Source of the DNA: an uncultured Muribaculum sp.
Lineage (GTDB): Bacteria > Bacteroidota > Bacteroidia > Bacteroidales > Muribaculaceae
Direction: 5' to 3'
NCBI GenBank assembly: GCA_910589555.1
Contig: CAJUTE010000002.1
Span: forward strand, 62,001 to 126,000
DNA length: 64,000 nucleotides
Each line of letters begins with the position of its first letter. Position 1 is the first letter of the stretch. The translations under genes were made by a program, and so were the position numbers. Under the pieces are notes generated by a model that worked only from the letters and a program-made list of their open reading frames with translations, did not search any database and was not told the DNA's origin. Positions 34,199 through 41,585 of the stretch are shown piece by piece.

Positions 34199-34282
34199 AA
34201 AATTAAGAATTTAGTGAATATAAAAAAGATTGGTTTCGCTAATTAAGAAATCGGTTATTGTGTTGATTGAACTTAAATTTTG

Positions 34283-34318
34283 GCAAATGTAGTGAAAGTT
34301 GGGGTAATTACCCCCCCC
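34283..34318 (-). promoter_or_regulatory. Promoter with a G8 tract at the -33 position
   Basis: The -7 box TACATTTGC (complement of 34283-34291) is followed upstream by 19 nt and then eight G (complement of 34311-34318), exactly where TTTG is expected. Four of these bases belong to the palindrome GGGGTAATTACCCC (34301-34314). Confidence 0.5.
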
Positions 34319-34367
34319 GTAAGTTAAATGATGTTAAAATAATGTGTTATGAGGCTTGATTTAAGAT

Positions 34368-35474
34368 TTAATAGGGTGCGTTGTCGAAGTCGAGCAGCAG
34401 TTGGCGCCAGTTGCCTGAATCACGTTTTATCGTCGTTTCATGCGGTGAGTGAGGATTGGACACGGTGAGCCCCATCAGCCTCACGGGATGCGCCGCGTAG
34501 TCGACTCCGGCGATCAGGGTGTCGGCAAACGGGCGTATCAGCTCCAGTGTGTTGAAGTTGAAGTCTTTTGTTATGCTGCGTGTGATTTGGGAAAAGTCAT
34601 GGAACTTTACTTTCAGGGTGAGTGTTGTGCCGAGAAATTGCTTTCGTGAAAGCCGCCCCATCAATTCATTGGCGAGGTCGGTGAGCGCTTCGTCGATTTC
34701 CTCGGGCGACGATAGGTCGTGGTCGTAGGTGCATTCGCAGCCTATGGACTTTCTTATGCGTTGGGTTTCCACGGGTCGGTCGTCGATGCCTCGCGAGAAG
34801 TCGTAGTATATCTTTCCCACTTTGCCAAACTCCCTGATGAGCAGGTCGATGGGCCAGTTTCGCAGGTCGGCTCCGGTGTGTATGCCGAGCGAGTGCATTT
34901 TCTGAGCTGTCTTAGGACCCACGCCCCAGAAATATTCAATGGGGATGCGCGCTATGAAGTCGAGCGCCTGTGAGGGGTGGATGGTGCATAATCCGTCGGG
35001 CTTGCGGTAGTCGGAGGCTATCTTGGCGAGAAACTTGTTGTAGGATATCCCTGCCGACGCAATAAGATTCAGCCGCTCTTTTATCTTCGCTTTTATCTCC
35101 CGCGCTATGTCGACGCCCAGTTCTATGCCCGGCTTGTTGACCGTGACGTCGAGAAACGCCTCGTCGAGCGATATCGGCTCGATGATGTCAGTGTATTCAT
35201 GGAATATCTCATGGATCTGCGCCGACACCTCTTTATAATGGTTCATTCTGCCGTTGACGAATATCAGTTCGGGGCAGAGCCTTTTGGCTTTTTGCGACGA
35301 CATAGCCGATTTCACTCCGAAACGCCGCGCCTCATAGCTTGAAGCAGCCACCACGCCACGCGCGTCGGCATGACCCACCGCCACGGGCTTTCCGCGCAGT
35401 TCGGGGTTGTCGCGCTGCTCTACCGAGGCGTAAAAAGCATCCATGTCTATGTGTATGATCTTTCTGAGCTCCAT
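34368..35474 (-). CDS. dinB: DNA polymerase IV (Y-family translesion polymerase)
   Basis: This 368-residue error-prone polymerase copies damaged templates. The N-terminal palm motif HIDMDAFYASVEQRD and the second acidic motif PISLDEAFLDVT hold the catalytic carboxylates; IASAGISYNKFLAKIASD and the helix-hairpin-helix segment ARIPIEYFWGVGPKTAQKM follow, then the little-finger domain. The C-terminus is short and I do not see an obvious beta-clamp-binding motif at the very end. It is a single gene with a -7 box 6 nt before the ATG. No LexA box was recognised, and SOS control cannot be claimed. Confidence 0.95.
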   Translation of the reverse strand: MELRKIIHIDMDAFYASVEQRDNPELRGKPVAVGHADARGVVAASSYEARRFGVKSAMSSQKAKRLCPELIFVNGRMNHYKEVSAQIHEIFHEYTDIIEPISLDEAFLDVTVNKPGIELGVDIAREIKAKIKERLNLIASAGISYNKFLAKIASDYRKPDGLCTIHPSQALDFIARIPIEYFWGVGPKTAQKMHSLGIHTGADLRNWPIDLLIREFGKVGKIYYDFSRGIDDRPVETQRIRKSIGCECTYDHDLSSPEEIDEALTDLANELMGRLSRKQFLGTTLTLKVKFHDFSQITRSITKDFNFNTLELIRPFADTLIAGVDYAAHPVRLMGLTVSNPHSPHETTIKRDSGNWRQLLLDFDNAPY

Positions 35475-35480
35475 CGCGAT

Positions 35481-35489
35481 GCAAATTTA
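35481..35489 (-). promoter_or_regulatory. Predicted -7 element of dinB (near-leaderless)
   Basis: TAAATTTGC on the minus strand ends 6 nt before the ATG at 35474, predicting a leader of 0-4 nt. Confidence 0.45.
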
Positions 35490-35596
35490 CGGCTTTTTCA
35501 CCCGCGTGGATGGCGGCGAAGAGTTAAAAAACGGGATTTTAAGATTTTTTTGAGAAAGTTTTGACCGGTTTATGTACGTATATTCAAGAAAAAACT

Positions 35597-35605
35597 TAAA
35601 TTTGC
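35597..35605 (+). promoter_or_regulatory. Predicted -7 element of the pseudouridine synthase gene
   Basis: TAAATTTGC; no clear -33. The leader would be about 185 nt. Confidence 0.4.
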
Positions 35606-35797
35606 GAAAAATTATAGGCAGTTGGGGATGGTATTGTGCCCTTCAATCTAATATAATTGTTTTGTAGGAAGTGGTATAAACTTGTATTCCTATTCTGAAA
35701 TTTTTATAAAGAGTCAACAAATAAATTTTTTTACAGCTTAAACAGTTAATTAACGCCGCGAGGCAGTAACAACAACAGCACTTTAATTCAGGTAATC

Positions 35798-37177
35798 ATG
35801 GACACCAGCGAAGAAAAGAAACCAAGACGTCCCCGCATCGGGGAAAACCGCATCGCCGCATCTTCAGCGGGCGAGGGTTCGTTCAGTAATGCAGAGCGTA
35901 CAGCTACACCGGGAGATGACGCGTCTTCCGACGCTCCACGCCGAGAGTACTCATCCTATGACCGTCCTTATCAGCCGCGTCCCTACACGCAGAGAGGATA
36001 TAACAACGGCAGATCGGGATATAACAACCAAGGCGGCTACAACAACAACCGCCAGCAGGGTGGATATAACCGTTACAACAATAATCAGGGCGGCTATCAG
36101 CCACGCCAGTACCAGCAGTCACAGCCGGTGGAGGGCGCTGAAAATGCTTCGTCAGATGCTTCTGCATCGGAAAATGCCGCATCGACAGGATATAACAACC
36201 AGGGCGGATATAACAATAACCGTCAGGGCGGATATAACAACAACCGCTACAACAACAACCGTCAGCAGGGTGGTTATAACAATTATCAGCAGGGCGGCTA
36301 CAATAATAACCGTCAGCAGGGCGGCTACAACAACAACCGCCAGGGTGGATATAACAACCGTCAGCAGGGCAACCGTCAGCAGGGATTCCAGCGTCCGGGC
36401 AAGAGCTTCGTGCCGCGTCCCAAGCGCATCGAATATGAAATGCCGATACCCGATCCCAACGAACAGATCCGCCTTAACAAGTTCATGGCTAATGCCGGAA
36501 TATGTTCACGCCGTGAAGCTGATGAATTCATCACTCAGGGTCTTGTGAAGGTGAACGGCGAGGTTGTGACCGAGCTCGGAACCAAGATCTCTCACAGCGA
36601 CGTAGTCGAATATGATGAAAAGGTGGTGACACTTGAAAGCAAGTGCTACATCCTTCTCAACAAGCCGAAGGATTGCGTGACTACAAGCGATGACCCCAAC
36701 GGACGCACTACAGTGATGGATCTTGTGAAGGGCGCTTGCAACGAACGCATTTACCCTGTGGGACGTCTTGACCGCAACACTACCGGAGTGCTTCTGCTCA
36801 CCAATGACGGTGATCTCGCATCGAAGCTCACTCATCCGAAGTATGTGAAGAAGAAAATATATCATGTGTGGACCGACAAAGATATCTCGGAAGATGATAT
36901 GCAGGCTATCGCCGACGGCATCGAGCTTGAGGACGGACCTATCCATGCCGATGCTATCAGCTATGCTACCGAGACCGACCGCAATCAAGCCGGAATCGAG
37001 ATCCACTCAGGACGTAACCGTATCGTAAGACGTATTTTCGAGAGCCTTGGCTATCATGTGACCAAGCTTGACCGTGTGTATTTCGCCGGACTCACCAAGA
37101 AGAATCTGCCTCGCGGAAGATGGCGCTACCTCACTCAGGAGGAGGTTAATTTCTTGAAAATGGGTTCTTTCGAATAA
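35798..37177 (+). CDS. RsuA/RluB-type rRNA pseudouridine synthase with N-terminal low-complexity arm
   Basis: The product is 459 residues. The first 205 or so are disordered and dominated by Asn, Gln, Gly, Tyr and Arg in repeats such as GGYNNNRQ and NRQQGGYNN. Then come an S4 RNA-binding domain (about 223-275, IRLNKFMANAGICSRREADEF) and the catalytic domain, with the active-site Asp325 in GRLDRNTTG. It isomerises uridine to pseudouridine in 23S or 16S rRNA; the precise site is not deducible. The arm roughly doubles the usual length of the enzyme and resembles RNA-binding, phase-separating tails. asnS follows after 35 nt and may be cotranscribed. Confidence 0.9.
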   Translation: MDTSEEKKPRRPRIGENRIAASSAGEGSFSNAERTATPGDDASSDAPRREYSSYDRPYQPRPYTQRGYNNGRSGYNNQGGYNNNRQQGGYNRYNNNQGGYQPRQYQQSQPVEGAENASSDASASENAASTGYNNQGGYNNNRQGGYNNNRYNNNRQQGGYNNYQQGGYNNNRQQGGYNNNRQGGYNNRQQGNRQQGFQRPGKSFVPRPKRIEYEMPIPDPNEQIRLNKFMANAGICSRREADEFITQGLVKVNGEVVTELGTKISHSDVVEYDEKVVTLESKCYILLNKPKDCVTTSDDPNGRTTVMDLVKGACNERIYPVGRLDRNTTGVLLLTNDGDLASKLTHPKYVKKKIYHVWTDKDISEDDMQAIADGIELEDGPIHADAISYATETDRNQAGIEIHSGRNRIVRRIFESLGYHVTKLDRVYFAGLTKKNLPRGRWRYLTQEEVNFLKMGSFE

Positions 37178-37212
37178 AAAAGAGTCTTGGTATCATAACA
37201 AAATAAAAGGAA

Positions 37213-38604
37213 ATGAAACGTACCAAAATAAAAGATTTATTCATCTCTCCCGAGCTTCTCGGTAAAGAAGTGTGTGTGATGGGCTGGGTGCGTACGCGCC
37301 GCGGCAACAAGCACGTGCAGTTTGTGGCTTTGAACGATGGTTCGTCGGTCAAGAATGTGCAGATTGTGTTTGACCTTGAGAAATTCTCGGAAGAGGAGCT
37401 TAAGGCTATCACCACCGGTTCTTCGCTGAAGGTCGATGGTATTCTGGTGGAATCGATGGGTAAAGGTCAGTCGGTGGAAGTTCAGGCAAACAAGCTTGAG
37501 ATTTTCGGATCAGCCGACCCCAATCTCTATCCTCTCCAGAAGAAGGGCCACACCCTTGAATTCCTTCGCGAGAAGGCTCACTTGCGCCCCCGTACCAACA
37601 CTTTCGGGGCTGTCCTGCGAGTGCGCAGCGCATTGGCATTTGCCATCCACAAGTTCTTCCAGGAGAGAGGATATTTCTATCTCAACACTCCGCTCATCAC
37701 GGCAAGCGACTGTGAGGGTGCCGGAGCAATGTTTCAGGTGACCACTCTCGACCTGAACAATCTTCCCCGCCTTGAGGACGGAAAGGTCGATTTCTCAGCC
37801 GATTTCTTTGGCAAGCCCACTGCATTGACAGTGTCGGGCCAGCTTGAAGGCGAGCTCGGTGCCACTGCTCTCGGCGCCATCTACACATTCGGTCCCACAT
37901 TCCGCGCCGAGAACTCCAACACTCCGCGCCACTTGTCGGAATTCTGGATGATTGAGCCTGAGGTGGCGTTCTTTGACATCACCGACAACATGGATCTTGC
38001 CGAGGAATTCATAAAATATTGTATCAGATATGCGCTTGACAATTGTCCTGACGATATCGCTTTCCTTGCTGAGCACTATGATCCGGAGCTCGTGGAGAGA
38101 TTGAAATTTGTGGTCGACAATGAATTTGTGCGTCTCACCTATACCGAGGGCGTGAAGATCCTTGAAGAATCAGGACATAAATTTGAATTCCCGGTTTACT
38201 GGGGCGCCGATCTTCAGAGCGAGCATGAACGCTTCCTCGTGGAAGAGCACTTCAAGAAGCCGGTGATCCTCACTGATTACCCCAAGGAGATCAAGGCATT
38301 CTACATGAAGCTTAACGAAGATGGTAAGACCGTGCGCGCCATGGATGTTCTCTTCCCGAAAATCGGCGAAATCATCGGCGGTTCAGAGCGTGAAGAGAGC
38401 TATGAGAAGCTTGAGTCGCGCATAAACGAGCTCGGCATACCGATGAAGGATATGTGGTGGTATCTTGACACCCGCCGTTTCGGAACCGTGCCTCATGCCG
38501 GTTTCGGACTCGGATTTGAACGCCTTGTGCTGTTTGTGACAGGCATGACCAATATCCGCGACGTGATACCGTTCCCCCGCACTCCCAACAATGCGGAATT
38601 CTAA
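37213..38604 (+). CDS. asnS: Asparaginyl-tRNA synthetase
   Basis: AsnS charges tRNA(Asn) with asparagine. The 463-residue length is typical. An N-terminal OB-fold anticodon-binding domain (about residues 1-125, with VCVMGWVRTRRGNKHVQFVAL) leads to the class II catalytic domain: motif 2 in TFGPTFRAENSNTPRHLSEFWMIE and motif 3 in HAGFGLGFERLVLFVTG. It ends with the family tail RDVIPFPRTP. It follows the pseudouridine synthase gene by 35 nt, and a hairpin terminator with perfect 15-nt arms follows it. AsnA, which supplies asparagine, is in the same window. Confidence 0.97.
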   Translation: MKRTKIKDLFISPELLGKEVCVMGWVRTRRGNKHVQFVALNDGSSVKNVQIVFDLEKFSEEELKAITTGSSLKVDGILVESMGKGQSVEVQANKLEIFGSADPNLYPLQKKGHTLEFLREKAHLRPRTNTFGAVLRVRSALAFAIHKFFQERGYFYLNTPLITASDCEGAGAMFQVTTLDLNNLPRLEDGKVDFSADFFGKPTALTVSGQLEGELGATALGAIYTFGPTFRAENSNTPRHLSEFWMIEPEVAFFDITDNMDLAEEFIKYCIRYALDNCPDDIAFLAEHYDPELVERLKFVVDNEFVRLTYTEGVKILEESGHKFEFPVYWGADLQSEHERFLVEEHFKKPVILTDYPKEIKAFYMKLNEDGKTVRAMDVLFPKIGEIIGGSEREESYEKLESRINELGIPMKDMWWYLDTRRFGTVPHAGFGLGFERLVLFVTGMTNIRDVIPFPRTPNNAEF

Positions 38605-38614
38605 ATACTCATAC

Positions 38615-38646
38615 AACAAAGGCGGCACCACGGTGCCGCCTTTGTT
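38615..38646. terminator. Terminator after asnS
   Basis: Perfect 15-nt arms (38615-38629 and 38632-38646) with a 2-nt centre, GC core GGCGGCACC/GGTGCCGCC, flanked by AACAAA and TTTGTT. Confidence 0.75.
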
Positions 38647-38649
38647 CGT

Positions 38650-38709
38650 TATTGGGGCTAATGGGACCAATTGGGCTAATTGGTCTTATTGGACTGATGG
38701 GGTTAATTG
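38650..38709. repeat. GGGCTAATTG-type tandem array after asnS
   Basis: Six or so degenerate 9-11-nt units (ATTGGGGCTA, ATGGGACCA, ATTGGGCTA, ATTGGTCTT, ATTGGACTG) immediately behind the terminator; same family as at 23291, 32481 and 57051. Confidence 0.6.
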
Positions 38710-38774
38710 AGGGGGTGGCGCAATAAATCGCGGAATTTAGGGTTATATACAATATAATTATTGTTTTTCCCACG

Positions 38775-39965
38775 ATGACAATCAAGCATTATTACATAGT
38801 TCTGGGGCTTGTATTGGCAAGTTTCTCAAGCGTTGCCGCCCAAAATAAGAATGAATTCAACCCGGTTCAAACCGGTGTTACATCGCTTTCGATCGCTCCT
38901 GATGCCCGAGGCGCGTCGATGGGCGATCTTGGCGCCGCCACCGATCCCGACGTGAACTCACAGTTCTGGAATCCGTCAAAATACGCATTTGCCTACAGCG
39001 GCGGAGGAGTGTCGCTCAGCTACACCCCGTGGTTGCGCAAAATCGTGAACGACATATTCCTTGCCAATCTTTCAGGCTACTGGAAGCTCGGTCAGGATGA
39101 CAATCAGGCGGTGAGTGCGTCGCTCAGGTATTTCTCGCTTGGCGAGGTCAACACGAGCACCGACCTTGGCGGACAGTCTATCAACCCCTATGAGATGTCG
39201 ATCGATGTGGGATATTCCCGCAAGCTTTCCGAGAAATTCTCCATGGGAGTGGTGCTGCGCTACATTTATTCGGCGTTGGGATTCTCGCCTTCCAACTCAG
39301 GCGACCAGATGTCGGGCGCATCGGCTTTCTCCGCCGATCTCTCGGGTTACTACACCACTTATCCCATCATAGGCAGAAACGAGTGCCAGTGGTCATGGGG
39401 ATGGAACATATCCAATATCGGTTCGAAGGTGAGCTATAACGATGGGGAGAGCCCGGCGTTCTTGCCCACCAATCTGCGTATAGGAACTTCGTTTATGTTT
39501 CCGCTTGCCGACTATCACAATCTTGCGCTGTCGCTTGACTTGAACAAGCTGTTGGTGCCCACCAAGCCGCGTCAAAGCGATTATGCCGACACCCCCGAGG
39601 GGCAGCAGGAATATCTTGACGCTGAGGAGGAGTGGGAAAATATGTCGCCCATCACCGGTATTTTCAAGTCGTTCAGCGACGCTCCCGGAGGCTTCAAGGA
39701 GGAGCTGAGGGAAATCACCTGGTCGCTCGGCGCTGAGTATAGCTATAACCAGCAGTTTTTCCTGCGCGCAGGATACTATTATGAGAATGAGTTCAAAGGC
39801 GGCAGAAAATATTTCGCTCTCGGCGCCGGCTTTTCTCTCAATGTGCTGCGTCTTGACGCTTCTTATATGATGGCTGCGGCACAGACCTCTCCGCTTGACC
39901 AGACATTGAGGTTCACCCTGTCGTTTGACATGGACGGAATCAGGGAAATGTTTGGACGAAGATAA
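38775..39965 (+). CDS. porV: Type IX secretion outer-membrane protein PorV
   Basis: This 396-residue outer-membrane beta-barrel of the FadL-like group has a signal peptide ending SVAAQ. Family marks are TSLSIAPDARGASMGDLGAATDPDVNSQFWNPSKYAFA at the N-terminus, in which the mature barrel begins, and an aromatic-rich middle. PorV carries T9SS cargo from the translocon to the PorU sortase that removes the sorting domain and attaches lipopolysaccharide. The porU gene is not next to it here. Its presence agrees with the two T9SS-sorted proteins at 54693-57026. Confidence 0.9.
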   Translation: MTIKHYYIVLGLVLASFSSVAAQNKNEFNPVQTGVTSLSIAPDARGASMGDLGAATDPDVNSQFWNPSKYAFAYSGGGVSLSYTPWLRKIVNDIFLANLSGYWKLGQDDNQAVSASLRYFSLGEVNTSTDLGGQSINPYEMSIDVGYSRKLSEKFSMGVVLRYIYSALGFSPSNSGDQMSGASAFSADLSGYYTTYPIIGRNECQWSWGWNISNIGSKVSYNDGESPAFLPTNLRIGTSFMFPLADYHNLALSLDLNKLLVPTKPRQSDYADTPEGQQEYLDAEEEWENMSPITGIFKSFSDAPGGFKEELREITWSLGAEYSYNQQFFLRAGYYYENEFKGGRKYFALGAGFSLNVLRLDASYMMAAAQTSPLDQTLRFTLSFDMDGIREMFGRR

Positions 39966-40043
39966 CATTTCAGGCGCCACGTGTGTTTATCGATAAGAGG
40001 ATTTTGTCACACTGCTTAAACAACCTCTCTAAAGATTCATATT

Positions 40044-40529
40044 ATGGAAATTTCATCGATAAGAGTCGGTAACGGTTTTGATGTTCATCGGCTTGTTGAG
40101 GAACGTGAGCTGTGGCTCGGTGGAGTTAAAGTGCCTTACCATCTGGGGCTTTTGGGGCATAGCGATGCCGATGTGGCTCTTCATGCGCTGAGCGATGCTC
40201 TTCTGGGAGCTGCGGCGTTGCGCGACATAGGCTATCATTTTCCCGACACCGACCCGCGCTTCAAGGGCGCCGATTCGCGCGTGCTTCTGCGGCGCGTGAG
40301 GGAGATACTTCAGGAGAAGGGCTACAAAGTGGGTAATGTCGACCTGACCATCATGGCGCAGGCTCCAAAGCTGCTTGACCATATCCCCGTGATGAGGGAG
40401 CGCATAGCAGCCGATCTCATGATCGACCTCGATGCGGTGTCGGTGAAAGCCACCACCACCGAAAAACTCGGATTTACAGGCAGGGGAGAGGGTATTGCCG
40501 CCCTTGCCACCGCTCTAATCTTCAAGTGA
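40044..40529 (+). CDS. ispF: 2-C-methyl-D-erythritol 2,4-cyclodiphosphate synthase
   Basis: IspF makes the cyclic diphosphate in the non-mevalonate isoprenoid pathway. The 161-residue protein has the metal site GNGFDVHRL (Asp13, His15), LLGHSDADVALHALSDALLGA, and the C-terminal TTTEKLGFTGRGEGIAA. Length and motifs are complete. Its stop codon overlaps the next start by one base (TGATG), a sign of translational coupling with the PCMD-like gene. Confidence 0.97.
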   Translation: MEISSIRVGNGFDVHRLVEERELWLGGVKVPYHLGLLGHSDADVALHALSDALLGAAALRDIGYHFPDTDPRFKGADSRVLLRRVREILQEKGYKVGNVDLTIMAQAPKLLDHIPVMRERIAADLMIDLDAVSVKATTTEKLGFTGRGEGIAALATALIFK

Positions 40530-41479
40530 TGAAAAGGGGTGCCATCGCCTTGCTGTCGGTCGTTCTGACGGCATTTTGCTCCACCGCGCAGACGCAGCTT
40601 ATAAAATATGGCGATTTTGAAAATTGGGTCACACGCAATATCAAGGAGTCCAAGATAATAGGTGGCAAGCTCAGGCAGGTTTATGAGATTGCCCCGACGG
40701 CAGTGATCGACAAGACCGCTCCCTATCATAACATGGGTGGCTCTCAGTGGGCAACCTCCAATGTCTATGCCGACGTGATGGGCGTTGTGAAGACGAGCAA
40801 CACGGTTTATCCCGACAATAATCCCGCCGGCGGCAAATGCTGCAAGATGATGACTGAGATCGAGACTGTCAAGGTGCTCGGGATGCTTGACTTGAAGGTG
40901 CTTGTCGCCGGATCGATATATCTGGGTTATAATCTTGAGCCGATACGCAATACGAGCAAGCCCTATTCCAAAATGGAGATGGGAATCCCTTTTACGAAGC
41001 GTCCCAAGGCTCTGCAATATGATTACAGGGTGTTTGTGCCTGCCGACGCGCAACGCATAAGGGCTACAGGCACCTCTACACGCACTCTTCCGGGCAGCGA
41101 CTATGCCGAGGTGTATATTCTCCTCCAGAGGCGTTGGGAGGATAAGGACGGAAACATCTACGCCAAGCGTGTGGGGACCGGGCGCGAACGCTTCGGCAAA
41201 ACCACGCCGTGGGTTGCCGGACATCAGCTTAAGGTGCATTACGGCGATATGTCATCGCACAAGGATTACACTGACTACATGGGACTTATCCCCGAAAGCC
41301 GCTATTACTACGCCAAGAATTCCAAGGGGAAGATGGTGCCGGTGAAGGAGGTGGGCTGGGACGACCCGTCGGCAACACCCACACATCTGCTTGTCATGGC
41401 GTCGTCGGGGTGCGGAGTAGCCTACGAAGGCACCCCCGGAATGACGTTGTGGATTGACAATATATCGCTTGTGTATTAA
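40529..41479 (+). CDS. PCMD-domain-like exported protein
   Basis: This 316-residue protein has a signal peptide ending STAQT. The N-terminal DFENW followed by a jelly-roll-like region, with YDYRVFVPADAQ in the middle and GTPGMTLWIDNISLVY at the end, resembles the PCMD (putative carbohydrate metabolism) group of Bacteroidetes. Role unknown; proteins of this group usually sit at the cell surface near fimbrial or glycan-related genes, which is not the case here. The ATG at 40529 overlaps the ispF stop by one base. No lipobox is present. Confidence 0.7.
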   Translation: MKRGAIALLSVVLTAFCSTAQTQLIKYGDFENWVTRNIKESKIIGGKLRQVYEIAPTAVIDKTAPYHNMGGSQWATSNVYADVMGVVKTSNTVYPDNNPAGGKCCKMMTEIETVKVLGMLDLKVLVAGSIYLGYNLEPIRNTSKPYSKMEMGIPFTKRPKALQYDYRVFVPADAQRIRATGTSTRTLPGSDYAEVYILLQRRWEDKDGNIYAKRVGTGRERFGKTTPWVAGHQLKVHYGDMSSHKDYTDYMGLIPESRYYYAKNSKGKMVPVKEVGWDDPSATPTHLLVMASSGCGVAYEGTPGMTLWIDNISLVY

Positions 41480-41495
41480 AATTATAGCTGCAAGT

Positions 41496-41528
41496 TTCGG
41501 CTAAAAGGAAAAAAAACACTATATTTGC
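41496..41528 (+). promoter_or_regulatory. Predicted promoter of secDF
   Basis: TTCG at 41496-41499, 20 nt, TATATTTGC at 41520-41528. The start of the leader could form a hairpin GCACG (41527-41531) / CGTGC (41541-41545). Confidence 0.5.
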
Positions 41529-41585
41529 ACGCTGAAATAACGTGCAATTATATTTAATAACTTAATATCATATCACTAACAACAC

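Larger units (their letters stand above)
35475..35797. other. Divergent intergenic region between dinB and the pseudouridine synthase gene
   Basis: 323 nt, AT-rich. It holds -7 boxes for both genes (35481-35489 minus, 35597-35605 plus) and, for the plus-strand gene, about 185 nt of untranslated leader. No small ORF or recognised RNA was found. Confidence 0.4.

Noticed and set aside
40322..41239. A 305-codon minus-strand open frame
   Set aside because: Fully antisense to ispF and the PCMD-like gene, with no recognisable domain.
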